From Pseudarthrobacter raffinosi (GTDB lineage Bacteria > Actinomycetota > Actinomycetes > Actinomycetales > Micrococcaceae): 64,000 bases of DNA. Of this stretch, positions 45,428-54,428 are shown piece by piece. The position numbers and the translations under genes were made by a program. The stretch spans positions 1-64,000 of the forward strand of contig NZ_JAMXBH010000011.1 of assembly GCF_023913735.1 (NCBI RefSeq), in the 5' to 3' direction. Positions within the stretch are counted from its first letter, which is position 1, and every line of letters starts with the position of its first letter. The notes beneath the pieces are model-generated. The model was given only the letters and a program-made list of their open reading frames with translations. It had not been told where the DNA came from and did no database searches.

Positions 45428-46060
45428 TTACGCGACTTCGACGCCGCCCAGCTCCATTTCGGCGACGGCATCCTCCAGGTCCTCGGCAATGCCGGCGGTG
45501 AGTGAGCGGATGACCGTGACGGAGTAGCCGGCCTGGACCGCGTCCAGCGAGGTGGCCATCACGCAGAAGTCGGTGGCGATCCCCACCACTACAACGTCCT
45601 CCACATCGTGGCTTTGCAGCCAGTCGTCCAGTCCGATGGCGTTGTCCGCCGGTGCGTAGGCATCTGCGTCAGCGGGCATGGCGCCCGGCTGCCGTTCCCC
45701 TGTGGGGACGGCATCCTCAGGTGCCAGCAGGCCCTCAAAGCCGGAGTACGCCGCGGCGAACTGGCCCTTCTGGAAGTAGGCCTGGATGTATTCGCTGTCC
45801 AGGTCCGGATGGAGTTCTGCGCCGCGAGTGCCGGCCACGCAGTGCCGCGGCCAGCTGTCCTTGTGATCGGGCGTGTCGGAAAAATGCGCGCCGGGATCGA
45901 TGTGCCAGTCCTGGGTGGCAACTATGTGGTCGAACTCATTGTGATGGGCGTCCACGTACTCGCTGATGGCTCCGGCAACACCGGCACCGCCGGCCACGGC
46001 CAGGGAGCCGCCCTCGCAGAAGTCGTTCTGGACGTCAACGATGATCAGGGCGCGGGACAT
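45428..46060 (-). CDS. pncA: nicotinamidase
   Basis: Hydrolyses nicotinamide to nicotinic acid for NAD salvage. 210 aa of the isochorismatase fold: catalytic Asp in VDVQNDFCEGG, metal site around DWHIDPGAHFSD, catalytic Lys in FQKGQFAAAYSGFEG, and the nucleophile Cys in IATDFCVMATSLDAV. ATG 46060 overlaps the pncB stop by 4 nt. The open frame continues upstream inside pncB but is a shadow. Confidence 0.94.
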   Translation of the reverse strand: MSRALIIVDVQNDFCEGGSLAVAGGAGVAGAISEYVDAHHNEFDHIVATQDWHIDPGAHFSDTPDHKDSWPRHCVAGTRGAELHPDLDSEYIQAYFQKGQFAAAYSGFEGLLAPEDAVPTGERQPGAMPADADAYAPADNAIGLDDWLQSHDVEDVVVVGIATDFCVMATSLDAVQAGYSVTVIRSLTAGIAEDLEDAVAEMELGGVEVA

Positions 46061-47388
46061 CAGTTCTCCTCGTAGATAGTGGGGATGGCAGGCTCGCCGC
46101 GCTGCAGGCGGTTGACGACACCGGGCAGTTCGGCCATGGTGTCCGCGTGCCGTTGGCGGGCGCGGACCACACCCTCGTGTCCGGTCCAGCCCGGCAGCAG
46201 CTCGCCGTTCTTCATAAACTGCTGAAGCAGCGGCCGGTCGTTGCCGTCGTCTTCGGGGCGGTGGCCGATGCCCACAATTTCCTGGGTAGCCACCCCCCGC
46301 TCGTTGAGCTTGCGCAGCGCGTACTTCCGGCCGCCCATGCTGGTTTTGTTCTTGGCGGTTTTCGCCACGGAGACGAAATTGCCGGCGTCGTCGGTGCGGC
46401 TGACGAGCTTGTAGACCATGCTCGCTGTGGGTGCACCGGAACCGGTGACCAGCGAGGTGCCCACACCGTAGGAATCCACCGGGGCGGACTGCAGCGCGGC
46501 GATGGCGAACTCGTCCAGGTCCGAGGTGACCACGATCTTGGTGTTCACGTTGCCGAGCTCGTCCAGGAGGCGCCGGACCCATTGGGCCTGGGCCACGAGG
46601 TCGCCGGAGTCCAGCCGGACGCCTCCCAGCTTGGGCCCTGCCAACTCGACGGCGGCACGCACGGCTGCCTCGACGTCGTACGTGTCCACCAGCAGCGAGG
46701 TGCCGGGTCCGAGGGAGGCGATCTGCGCCTCAAACGCTTCCCGCTCGGTGTCGTGGAGGAGCGTGAAGGAGTGCGCGGCGGTCCCTACCGTTTTGATGCC
46801 GTACCGGAAGCCGGCCTCGAGATTGGAGGTGCTGTCGAACCCGGCAATGACGGCGGCGCGGGCTGCCGCGACTGCCGATTCCTCGTGGGTCCGCCGGGAT
46901 CCCATTTCAATGCAGGGCCGGTTGCCGGCCGCGGTGATCATGCGGGAGGCGGCGGAGGCGATGGCACTGTCATGGTTCAGGACCGAGAGCAGGTAGGTTT
47001 CCAGCATGCAGGCTTCGGCAAACGTTGATTCGACAATCAGGATGGGGGAGTTGGGGAAGTACGCCTCGCCTTCCGGGTAGCCCCAGATGTCACCGGAAAA
47101 GCGGTAGTTCGCCAGGTAGTCCAGGGTGTCCTGGTTGACCACGCCGGTCCGCCCCAGGAAGTCCAGCTCGGCTTCGCCGAACCGGAAGTCGGCGATGCCT
47201 TCCAGCAGGCGGCCCGTTCCCGCCACAATCCCGTACCGCCGGCCGTCCGGCAGGCGCCGGGCAAAAGCCTCGAAGACCGACCTGCGGTGTGCGGCGCCCG
47301 AGTGCAGGGACGCCTGCAGCATGGTCAGCTCGTAGTGGTCTGTATAAAAGGACGTGCGGGGATGGTCCCAGCTGGCGGAGGTACTCAC
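46060..47388 (-). CDS. pncB: nicotinate phosphoribosyltransferase
   Basis: Converts nicotinic acid and PRPP to nicotinate mononucleotide, the step after PncA. The 442-aa protein shows TSFYTDHYELTMLQA at the start, the phosphoribosylated-His region in GTAAHSFTLLHDTE, GVRLDSGDLVAQA, and a C-terminal RQRHADTMAELPGVV. GTG 47388 is chosen since TAGAGT stands 7 nt upstream; ATG 47409 is in frame. Divergent from clpS; the two promoters overlap. Confidence 0.94.
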   Translation of the reverse strand: MSTSASWDHPRTSFYTDHYELTMLQASLHSGAAHRRSVFEAFARRLPDGRRYGIVAGTGRLLEGIADFRFGEAELDFLGRTGVVNQDTLDYLANYRFSGDIWGYPEGEAYFPNSPILIVESTFAEACMLETYLLSVLNHDSAIASAASRMITAAGNRPCIEMGSRRTHEESAVAAARAAVIAGFDSTSNLEAGFRYGIKTVGTAAHSFTLLHDTEREAFEAQIASLGPGTSLLVDTYDVEAAVRAAVELAGPKLGGVRLDSGDLVAQAQWVRRLLDELGNVNTKIVVTSDLDEFAIAALQSAPVDSYGVGTSLVTGSGAPTASMVYKLVSRTDDAGNFVSVAKTAKNKTSMGGRKYALRKLNERGVATQEIVGIGHRPEDDGNDRPLLQQFMKNGELLPGWTGHEGVVRARQRHADTMAELPGVVNRLQRGEPAIPTIYEEN

Positions 47389-47395
47389 AAAATTC

Positions 47396-47420
47396 ACTCT
47401 AGTGTGCATCCCCATAGAAT
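47396..47420. promoter_or_regulatory. overlapping divergent leaderless promoters of pncB and clpS
   Basis: On the minus strand TAGAGT (47396-47401) ends 7 nt before the pncB GTG. On the plus strand TAGAAT (47415-47420) ends 6 nt before the clpS ATG. Only 38 bp separate the start codons, so both polymerases would compete for the same DNA. Confidence 0.6.
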
Positions 47421-47426
47421 GGACAG

Positions 47427-47819
47427 ATGACCTTAAGCGTTGCGCTCGGCCCTGATACACAGGAGGGCACCCGGACCGGGACAGAGGCGTCCACGGACTC
47501 CCTGACCGCCCCGGACATCCCTTGGAACCTGGTGATCTGGAACGATCCCGTCAACCTGATGAGTTACGTCAGCTATGTCTTCCAAAGCTACTTCGGCTAC
47601 TCCGAGTCCAAAGCCAACAAGCTGATGATGGAAGTCCACAAAAAGGGCCGGTCCATTGTTGCCCACGGCAGCAAGGAACAGGTTGAGCGGCATGCCGTGG
47701 CCATGCACGGCTTCGGCCTCTGGGCCACCGTGGAGAAGGCCACCGGCGGGAATGGTGGAAACTCCAAAAACGCAGGAAAATCCGGCGGGTCCGGGCAGGG
47801 CAAGGGGAAACGTGGCTAA
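47427..47819 (+). CDS. clpS: ATP-dependent Clp protease adaptor ClpS
   Basis: N-recognin that delivers N-end-rule substrates to ClpC/ClpA. The ClpS core spans ~30-112: PWNLVIWNDPVNLMSYV, YVFQSYFGYS, the pocket residues in ANKLMMEVHKKGRS and VERHAVAMHGFGLWATVEK. The N-terminal ~30 and the Gly/Asn/Lys tail are extra. TAGAAT at 47415 marks the promoter. Overlaps DUF2017 by 8 bp. Confidence 0.96.
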   Translation: MTLSVALGPDTQEGTRTGTEASTDSLTAPDIPWNLVIWNDPVNLMSYVSYVFQSYFGYSESKANKLMMEVHKKGRSIVAHGSKEQVERHAVAMHGFGLWATVEKATGGNGGNSKNAGKSGGSGQGKGKRG

Positions 47820-48378
47820 GGCATTCAAATACGGGCTCAAGGGCATCACCGGGTTCCTGGAACCCGCCGAACGGGAACTGCTCCGCAGCCTGATCGATGA
47901 CGTCATCTCCATGCTCCAGCCGGCCGAACACACCAGCCAGGATCCGCTGGCCGCCCTGATCGGACTGGATATGGACGTCCAGGAACCGACGGACCGTGCC
48001 GTTAAGCGGTTACTGCCCAACGTGATGAAGAACGACGACGGCGCGTCCCTGGAGTTCCGCCAGCTCACCGAGCGCTCGCTGCGGGAAACCAAGATCGGCG
48101 CGCTGCGCGCTGCCGCGCTGGACCTGGACAGGGACGAAGTGGTCCTCACCGCCGAAGGGGCAAGGTTCTGGTCCATGGCCCTGAACGATGTGCGCCTGGT
48201 GCTGGCGGAACGCCTGGATATCCGGGATGAAGAGGACGCCGAACACGTGCACCTGATGCAGGACTGGTCCCAGGCCGAGGACGTGGAAAGTTACCTCGCC
48301 CTGGTGTACAACTTCACCACGTGGCTGCAGGAATCACTGGTCCAGGCGATGCTCCAGTCCCTGGACTCACGGGCCTGA
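47812..48378 (+). CDS. DUF2017 family protein
   Basis: 188 aa, mostly helical and acidic, without membrane segments. GITGFLEPAERELLRSLIDD and RFWSMALNDVRLVLAERL are family-like. DUF2017 follows clpS in most actinobacteria, so it may act with ClpS or with the nearby MurI; the function is unknown. GTG 47812 lies in the 3' end of clpS, preceded by AAGGGGAAAC. Confidence 0.85.
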   Translation: MAKAFKYGLKGITGFLEPAERELLRSLIDDVISMLQPAEHTSQDPLAALIGLDMDVQEPTDRAVKRLLPNVMKNDDGASLEFRQLTERSLRETKIGALRAAALDLDRDEVVLTAEGARFWSMALNDVRLVLAERLDIRDEEDAEHVHLMQDWSQAEDVESYLALVYNFTTWLQESLVQAMLQSLDSRA

Positions 48379-48420
48379 ACTGCTGTCCTGGTCCGGGATT
48401 CGACCGCCACTGTGACAAAA

Positions 48421-48449
48421 TTGACATGAGTCGGGCGCCACAATGTGAT
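48421..48449 (+). promoter_or_regulatory. candidate murI promoter
   Basis: TTGACA (48421-48426) matches the -35 consensus exactly and stands 17 bp before TGTGAT (48444-48449). Transcription would begin near 48456, about 30 nt ahead of murI. A second -10-like TATCCT at 48472-48477 lies 9 nt before the ATG. Confidence 0.5.
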
Positions 48450-48486
48450 GGCTGCGGCCCCGGGGAAGACCTATCCTCGAATAATC

Positions 48487-49515
48487 ATGACTACAGCCTC
48501 GAGCATGGATCCGTCAGGCGCAGCCGCATCGGACTCCGCAGCCAGCAGCACCACCGCCCAGGTGGGGTCCCGCCCCATCGGCATCTTTGATTCCGGTGTC
48601 GGCGGACTGACCGTGGCGCGGTCCATCATCGACCAGCTCCCCAACGAGTCCATCCTCTATGTGGGGGATACCGCCAACGGGCCCTACGGGCCCTTGCCCA
48701 TTGCCGAAGTGCGCGCCAACGCCCTGGGCGTGATGGACGAACTGGTGGACTCCGGCGTCAAGCTGCTGACCATTGCCTGCAACTCGGCGTCGGCCGCTGT
48801 CCTGAGGGACGCCCGCGAGCGGTACACGGCGAAATACGGCATCCCCGTCATCGAGGTGATCCAGCCGGCCGTCCGGCGGGCTGTCGCTGCCACCCGCAGC
48901 GGGCGTATCGGCGTCATCGGAACCTCCGCCACCGTTGGTTCACGGGCTTACGAAGACACGTTTGCCGCCGCGCCGGACCTGGCCATCACGTCCGTGGCCT
49001 GCCCCGAGTTCGTGAGCTACGTGGAGGCCGGGATCACCACCGGACCCGCCTTGCTGGCTATTGCCGAAGAGTACCTGGCGCCGCTGAAGGCGGCAGGCGT
49101 GGACACCGTGGTGCTGGGGTGCACGCACTATCCGCTGCTGACCGGCGTCATTTCCTTCGTGATGGGTGACGCCGTGACGCTCGTGTCCAGCGCGGAGGAA
49201 ACGGCGAAGGACGTGTACCGGGCCCTCGCCACTCACGACCTTCAGCGCACTGCTGTAGCACCGCCGGAACACCACTTCATCGCCACCGGTGACGCCGGCC
49301 AGTTCGAAACGCTGGCCCGCCGTTTCCTGGGGCCGGAGGTCCTGTCCGTCCGGCACGTGGACCATGTGGCGGCCCAATACCCCACCGGCAGCCTGGCACG
49401 GATCACCCCCGAGATGATCGCGGCCGCGCAGACCGCCAGCGCCCGGCAGTCGTCGTCGGGACCTCGGATTTCGAACTTTGTGGGCGCCCATCGGGCCGGA
49501 GGACCTGCCCTGTGA
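48487..49515 (+). CDS. murI: glutamate racemase
   Basis: Interconverts L- and D-glutamate for peptidoglycan. The two catalytic cysteines are in [12 protein letters not shown] and [29 protein letters not shown] starts the core. At 342 aa it is longer than the usual ~270: about 35 Ser/Ala residues precede the core and a short tail follows. No clear ribosome site precedes ATG 48487. The core itself could start later. Overlaps the MBL gene by GTGA. Confidence 0.95.
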   Translation: MTTASSMDPSGAAASDSAASSTTAQVGSRPIGIFDSGVGGLTVARSIIDQLPNESILYVGDTANGPYGPLPIAEVRANALGVMDELVDSGVKLLTIACNSASAAVLRDARERYTAKYGIPVIEVIQPAVRRAVAATRSGRIGVIGTSATVGSRAYEDTFAAAPDLAITSVACPEFVSYVEAGITTGPALLAIAEEYLAPLKAAGVDTVVLGCTHYPLLTGVISFVMGDAVTLVSSAEETAKDVYRALATHDLQRTAVAPPEHHFIATGDAGQFETLARRFLGPEVLSVRHVDHVAAQYPTGSLARITPEMIAAAQTASARQSSSGPRISNFVGAHRAGGPAL

Positions 49516-50309
49516 AGCTCACCATCGTCGGCTGCACCGGCTCGTTTCCCGGCCCGAGCTCGCCGGCGTCCTGCTACCTCCTGACCGCCAACGACGGCGA
49601 GCGGACGTGGAAGATCGTGATGGACCTTGGCAGCGGAGCCCTTGGCGCCATCCAGCGATACACGGACCTTGAGGACATCGACGCGATCTTCCTCACCCAC
49701 CTGCACCCCGACCACTGCATGGACTTGTGCGGCCTGCACGTGGCCGTCCGCTGGAAGCCCGGCGGCTGGGGACGAGGCAGGATTCCGGTGTGGGGCCCCG
49801 CCGCGACGGCGGACCGGATGGCCACCGCCTACGGCCTGGAACTCGATCCGGGGATGCACGAGGAATTCGACTTCACGAACTGGACCGAACGGGAATCCGT
49901 CACGGTGGGGCCGTTCACGGTGACGCCGTTCGCGGTGAACCACCCCGTGGAGGAGGCCTACGCCCTGCGGGTGGAAGTGACCGAACCGGACAAGCAAGGC
50001 AACACTGTCAGCCGGATCCTGACGTATTCCGGGGACACCGATTCCTGCGCAGGACTGGAGGAAGCGGCAAAGGACGCTGACCTGTTCCTGTGCGAGGCCG
50101 CCTTTGAGGAAGGCCGCGACGACGACATCAAGGATGTCCACCTGACCGGAAAGCGTGCCGGCGAGGCCGCGGAGAGCGCGGGCGCACGCCGGCTGTTGCT
50201 CACGCACATCCCCGTCTGGACATCGCCCACCACTGTTATGGCCGAAGCGCGCCCCGTGTTCGGCGGCGACGTGGCCGTTGCCGTGGCCGGTGTGCACTAC
50301 ACCGTCTGA
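49512..50309 (+). CDS. metallo-beta-lactamase fold hydrolase (RNase Z-like)
   Basis: 265 aa. The zinc motif HLHPDH is in [19 protein letters not shown] (~59-76); further ligands are [13 protein letters not shown] (Asp) and LLLTHIPVW (His). The layout resembles RNase Z/arylsulfatase AtsA proteins, but the tRNA exosite arm is not obvious. In actinobacteria it sits between murI and rph, suggesting RNA or wall metabolism; the substrate is unknown. Starts GTG overlapping the murI stop. Confidence 0.87.
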   Translation: MKLTIVGCTGSFPGPSSPASCYLLTANDGERTWKIVMDLGSGALGAIQRYTDLEDIDAIFLTHLHPDHCMDLCGLHVAVRWKPGGWGRGRIPVWGPAATADRMATAYGLELDPGMHEEFDFTNWTERESVTVGPFTVTPFAVNHPVEEAYALRVEVTEPDKQGNTVSRILTYSGDTDSCAGLEEAAKDADLFLCEAAFEEGRDDDIKDVHLTGKRAGEAAESAGARRLLLTHIPVWTSPTTVMAEARPVFGGDVAVAVAGVHYTV

Positions 50310-50396
50310 CCCGCTGCCCCTCTGGTCCAGTGCAATGGCTGGCCCGCTGCACGCTCTGCGGCGGGACGGCTCGTCGTGAGTCGATAAGCTAAAGGC

Positions 50397-51155
50397 ATGA
50401 CTTCTGAAGCAACCGCAGTGCCCGTAGTGCGCGCCGATGGCCGCGCCCCCGACCAGCTCCGCCCCATCAGCATCACCCGCGGATGGTCCAAGCAGGCCGA
50501 GGGATCGGCCCTCATCGAGTTCGGCAACACCAGGGTCCTGTGCACGGCGTCCCTGACGGCGGGCGTGCCGCGCTGGCTCAAGGGCGAAGGCCGCGGCTGG
50601 GTCACGGCGGAGTACGCCATGCTTCCCCGGGCCACCAACACCCGTTCTGACCGCGAATCTGTCAAGGGGAAAATCGGCGGGCGGACCCACGAGATTTCCC
50701 GGCTGATCGGACGCTCGCTGCGTTCCATCATTGACACCAAGGCATTGGGCGAAAACACGATCGTCCTGGACTGCGACGTCCTCCAGGCCGACGGCGGAAC
50801 GCGCACCGCGGCCATCACCGGCGCCTACGTGGCACTGGCGGACGCCATCCGCTTCGCCCGCGACAACAAGCTGATCGCCAAGAACGCCCAGCCCCTGATC
50901 GACACGATCGCAGCGGTTTCGGTGGGCATCATCGACGGCGTGCCCATGCTGGACCTGCCCTACGTTGAGGACGTCCGCGCCGAAACCGACATGAACGTGG
51001 TGGTCACCGGATCCGGGAAGTTCGTGGAAGTCCAGGGCACCGCAGAGGGTGCTCCCTTCGACCGGGACGAGCTGAACCAGCTGCTGGACCTGGCCCTCCT
51101 GGGCACCACCGCACTGGCGGCGATCCAGCGCGAAACCCTCGCCGACGCACTGTGA
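50397..51155 (+). CDS. rph: ribonuclease PH
   Basis: Phosphate-dependent 3'-5' exonuclease that trims tRNA 3' ends. The 252-aa protein shows [34 protein letters not shown] start ([16 protein letters not shown]), the phosphate-site [24 protein letters not shown] region, and [24 protein letters not shown] stands 6 nt before ATG 50397. The stop overlaps rdgB by GTGA. Confidence 0.96.
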   Translation: MTSEATAVPVVRADGRAPDQLRPISITRGWSKQAEGSALIEFGNTRVLCTASLTAGVPRWLKGEGRGWVTAEYAMLPRATNTRSDRESVKGKIGGRTHEISRLIGRSLRSIIDTKALGENTIVLDCDVLQADGGTRTAAITGAYVALADAIRFARDNKLIAKNAQPLIDTIAAVSVGIIDGVPMLDLPYVEDVRAETDMNVVVTGSGKFVEVQGTAEGAPFDRDELNQLLDLALLGTTALAAIQRETLADAL

Positions 51156-51829
51156 ACCAGGACACTGTGAACCCGAACGCTGAACCTGACGGCGCGCCCG
51201 TACCGCGCCTCGTCCTGGCCACGCACAACAAGGGCAAGCTCAGGGAGCTCCGGGAGCTGCTGCGCGGACAGGTCCCCGGGCTCGACGTCGACACGCAGGT
51301 GGTGGACGCCGCGGCGGTGGGTGCGCCAGACGTCGTCGAAACCGGCGTGACGTTCGCCGAAAACTCGCTGTTGAAGGCGCGGGCCGTTGCGGAGGCCACT
51401 GGGCTGGTGGCCATCGCCGACGATTCGGGGCTGGCCGTCGACGTGCTGGGCGGGGCGCCCGGAATTTTTTCCGCGCGCTGGTCTGGCCGGCACGGTGACG
51501 ACGCCGCCAACCTGAGGCTTTTACTGGACCAGCTTGCCGATGTCCCGGACGGGCACCGGGGAGCGGCATTTGTCTGCGCTGCGGCACTGGCGGTCCCCGG
51601 GCCGGGTGCCGCGAGCCGTGAAGTGGTGGAATACGGCCAGCTTGAGGGGTCCCTTCTGCGCGAACCCCGCGGTGACGGTGGCTTCGGCTACGACCCCGTG
51701 CTGCGGCCGGCCGGCGAGGACCGCAGCTGCGCTGAATTGTCACCGGAAGAAAAGAACGCGATCAGCCACCGCGGGAAGGCCTTCCGGGCCCTCCTGCCGG
51801 CCATCGTCGGCGCGCTCGCCCGCCAGTGA
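51152..51829 (+). CDS. rdgB: XTP/dITP diphosphatase (RdgB/HAM1)
   Basis: House-cleaning enzyme that removes non-canonical purine nucleoside triphosphates. 225 aa with [18 protein letters not shown], the metal-site [17 protein letters not shown] and [22 protein letters not shown], and [14 protein letters not shown] 51152 starts inside the rph stop; the first ~18 residues are extra to the family core. Pairing with rph is common. Confidence 0.95.
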   Translation: MNQDTVNPNAEPDGAPVPRLVLATHNKGKLRELRELLRGQVPGLDVDTQVVDAAAVGAPDVVETGVTFAENSLLKARAVAEATGLVAIADDSGLAVDVLGGAPGIFSARWSGRHGDDAANLRLLLDQLADVPDGHRGAAFVCAAALAVPGPGAASREVVEYGQLEGSLLREPRGDGGFGYDPVLRPAGEDRSCAELSPEEKNAISHRGKAFRALLPAIVGALARQ

Positions 51830-51841
51830 CCTAACGGGAGT

Positions 51842-51898
51842 TCACCGTCCAGATATCGCGCCCAAAAGCCGTTAGAAATGCCGATATCTGGACGGTGA
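51842..51898. repeat. 17-bp perfect inverted repeat between convergent genes
   Basis: TCACCGTCCAGATATCG (51842-51858) and its exact complement (51882-51898) flank a 23-nt loop. The convergent position between rdgB and dedA suits a bidirectional terminator, but the loop is long and there is no U tract. It could instead be a dispersed palindromic element. Confidence 0.65.
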
Positions 51899-51946
51899 CT
51901 CCGGGCGGAGTGGCCGGGGAGTAGTGACAGGCTGCGTGGTGGGGGC

Positions 51947-52738
51947 TCAGTGGTCCCGGTGGGTCTTCCGCTCGGCCTCGGGTTCGTGTTCCTCAATGAA
52001 TTCCTCGACGGCGTCCGTGCCGAACTTGGCAGCCTGGCGCTTGGCGGAAATTCCGCGGAGTACTTCGATGCCGATGGGAATCACGGAGACCAGCACGATG
52101 ACGATGAAGATGATGTCCAGGTTCTCCCGGACCCACGGGACCCTGTCACCGAGCAGGTAGCCCAACAGCGTGACGCCGCTGCCCCACAGGACCGCGCCGA
52201 TCACGTTGAACAGGAAGAACTTCTTTTTGTTCATCTGGGCCACGCCAACGATCACGGGCACGAAGGTCCGGATGATCGGCACGAAGCGGGCGAGGATCAG
52301 TGCCTTGCCGCCGTGCTTTTCGAAGAAAGCATGGGCGTTCTCCACGTTTTCGCGCTTGAAGAGGCGGGAGTTCGGCTTATTGAAGATAGCGGGGCCGGCC
52401 TTGGAACCGATCAGGTAGCCGGTCTGGTTGCCGATGATGGCGGAAATGGTGATCAGGAGCGCCAGGAGCCAGACATTGAACTGGATGGTGTCCGTTGCCA
52501 CCAGCAGCCCCGCCGTGAACAGCATCGAATCGCCGGGAAGGAAGAATCCCACCAGCAGGCCCGTTTCGGCGAAGACAATTCCGCAGACCAGCAGCACCAC
52601 CCAGGGCGCAAGTGCTGGATCGGCCAAGAAAATCTGGGGGTTCAGCCAGTCGGGCAGGAACGATGCCAGCTGCGGCTGGACCGGTCCTGCACCACCCAGC
52701 ATGGGCACGGCAAGGTCGCTGATCGCAAGAAAGTTCAC
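51947..52738 (-). CDS. DedA family membrane protein
   Basis: 263 aa with about five membrane helices. The DedA/VTT core includes FAETGLLVGFFLPGDSMLFTAGLL, GNQTGYLIGSKAG, and ARFVPIIRTFVPVIVGVAQM; the acidic and Arg residues important in this family (E in FAETG, D in PGD, R in ARFVP) are present. DedA proteins move undecaprenyl phosphate or phospholipids across the membrane. The tail is Glu/Arg/His-rich. Start is GTG 52738, with TACCCT 6 nt upstream on this strand. Confidence 0.92.
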   Translation of the reverse strand: MNFLAISDLAVPMLGGAGPVQPQLASFLPDWLNPQIFLADPALAPWVVLLVCGIVFAETGLLVGFFLPGDSMLFTAGLLVATDTIQFNVWLLALLITISAIIGNQTGYLIGSKAGPAIFNKPNSRLFKRENVENAHAFFEKHGGKALILARFVPIIRTFVPVIVGVAQMNKKKFFLFNVIGAVLWGSGVTLLGYLLGDRVPWVRENLDIIFIVIVLVSVIPIGIEVLRGISAKRQAAKFGTDAVEEFIEEHEPEAERKTHRDH

Positions 52739-52850
52739 CTACTCAGGGTACTTGACGCACCCTCGCTACCCGGCGTCGTCCGCGTGATATCCGCGACAGG
52801 GCCGCCCCGGTGACACGGGAACGGCCCTGCACGGCGGTAAAGTATGGGCC

Positions 52851-53843
52851 GTGGGTTTGGACTTTACGGCGATCGACTTCGAGACAGCCAATGGCTTCCG
52901 GGGTTCACCGTGCGCGGTTGGCCTGACGAAGGTGCGGGGCGGGCGCGTGGTGGATGAGGCGTCGTGGCTGATGCGGCCGCCGGTCAACCACGACCACTTC
53001 GAGTACCACAACGTCAGGGTCCACGGCATCAAGGCCACGGACGTGGCCGGCCGTCCCCGCTTCGGTGAGCTGTTCCCGGAGATTGGTGCCTTCATCGGGG
53101 ACGACATCCTGGCGGCGCATAACGCGGCCTTTGACCTTGGAGTGATCCGGTCAGGGCTTGAGGTCTCCGGCCTGCCCGGCCCTGCCTACGACTACGTCTG
53201 CACGGTGATGCTGGCCCGGCGGTGCTACTCCCTCGTCTCCAATTCCTTGCCGTTCGCCGCAGAGGAAGCCGGTGTGCCGCTGGTCAACCATCACGATGCC
53301 GCAGAAGACGCCCGTGCCTGCGCCGGCATCCTGATCGACATCGCTGCCCGGAACAACGCCAACAGCATTGCCGAGCTCTACCTGTCGCTGGGCCTGGTCC
53401 TGCCGCACCAGGAGGCGTTTGACCCGGCGCACGATGTCCTGTCCAAAGCCAGCCTTACCGCCCTTGCCGGCGCCGCTGGCGGAAACAGCGCCGCGCTGGT
53501 GCGCCCGTTCCTGTCCGGGTGGCCGGAGGAGGGCGACAACCCCGTCCCCAATGCCGACGCCGAACCGTCCCACCCGCTGTACGGCCAGACCGTTGTCTTC
53601 ACCGGCGAGCTCTCCATGGCCCGGCCGGAAGCGAAGGTGCGTTCGGCCGAGCTGGGTGCCCGGCCGGAAAGCCGGGTAACCGCCCGCACCACGGTGCTGG
53701 TGGTGGGTGACGGCTTTGTGGCCGCGGACCTGCGGTCCGGCAGGCTGACCGGCAAGGCCCGGCGCATCCTGGAGCTCCACGACCGCGGCCAGCCCATCGA
53801 AGTACTCTCCGAAGGCGAGTTCCTGCAGATGGTGGGCGGCTGA
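52851..53843 (+). CDS. DEDDh exonuclease (DnaQ/epsilon type) with C-terminal BRCT domain
   Basis: 330 aa. The exonuclease domain (~1-175) has FTAIDFETANG (DE), ILAAHNAAFDLGVI (D), and the final HHDAAEDARA (HxxxxD). A linker leads to a BRCT domain at ~240-328: LYGQTVVFTGELSMAR, then AADLRSGRLTGKARRI. This architecture occurs in actinobacterial stand-alone epsilon-like proteins and suggests recruitment to phosphorylated or DNA-end partners. GTG 52851 is the start with TAAAGT 7 nt upstream. The dedA-exo interval has the two divergent promoters. Confidence 0.92.
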   Translation: MGLDFTAIDFETANGFRGSPCAVGLTKVRGGRVVDEASWLMRPPVNHDHFEYHNVRVHGIKATDVAGRPRFGELFPEIGAFIGDDILAAHNAAFDLGVIRSGLEVSGLPGPAYDYVCTVMLARRCYSLVSNSLPFAAEEAGVPLVNHHDAAEDARACAGILIDIAARNNANSIAELYLSLGLVLPHQEAFDPAHDVLSKASLTALAGAAGGNSAALVRPFLSGWPEEGDNPVPNADAEPSHPLYGQTVVFTGELSMARPEAKVRSAELGARPESRVTARTTVLVVGDGFVAADLRSGRLTGKARRILELHDRGQPIEVLSEGEFLQMVGG

Positions 53844-53909
53844 GCCGCACTGCGTTCATCCGGCGCAACAAATCTTCCCTGCGGCGTGCCCGGCTCCTAG
53901 CCTTGCAGG

Positions 53910-54428
53910 ATGAGCAAACTAACGGACGGCCAAACAACCGGAATCAACTGGTCCGCCGTGTTCGCCTTTCCCAACCCCGTCAATGAATACGCGGCCCGGA
54001 TCACCGCCGGCCTGGTGGTGCTCCTCGCGGGCGCCACACTGCTGAGCGGGTCCGTTTGGGGACTCGTGCTGATCGCCGCGGGCTTCTGGCTGCGGGTGCT
54101 CTTCGGCCCACGGATTTCGCCGCTGGCCCTGCTCTCCGTCAAGGTCCTGGCACCCCGTCTGGGCCGCGTTCGCCTGGTTCCCGGACCGCCCAAGCGTTTT
54201 GCCCAGGGCATGGGGACCGTAGTCTCCACCACGGCGCTGATCCTGTTCCTTGCCGGTGCCGCCCCGGCAGCGTGGATTGCGCTGGCAATACTCATCGCGG
54301 CTGCCTCCCTGGAGGCCTTCGCCGGATTCTGCCTGGGCTGCGTCATCTTCGGAGTGCTGCAGCGCCGGGGCCTGATCCCGGAGGGCATCTGCGAGGCCTG
54401 CAACAACGTCGCGCTCAGGCGGTCGTAA
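53910..54428 (+). CDS. DUF4395 membrane protein
   Basis: 172 aa with four predicted helices in two pairs (ITAGLVVLLAGATLLSG, GLVLIAAGFWLRVLFG, MGTVVSTTALILFLAG, and WIALAILIAAASLEAF) and the conserved CLGC near residue 143. DUF4395 proteins often accompany thioredoxin-like or sulfur-handling proteins; the CLGC pair may be redox-active. INWSAVFAFPNPVNEYAARI is a family marker. TAGCCT stands 6 nt before ATG 53910. The 3' end overlaps the next gene tail-to-tail by 14 bp. Confidence 0.85.
   Translation: MSKLTDGQTTGINWSAVFAFPNPVNEYAARITAGLVVLLAGATLLSGSVWGLVLIAAGFWLRVLFGPRISPLALLSVKVLAPRLGRVRLVPGPPKRFAQGMGTVVSTTALILFLAGAAPAAWIALAILIAAASLEAFAGFCLGCVIFGVLQRRGLIPEGICEACNNVALRRS

Noticed and set aside
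46061..46582. N-terminal extension of pncA
   Set aside because: The frame is open inside pncB, but PncA similarity begins exactly at the ATG of the ATGA overlap.
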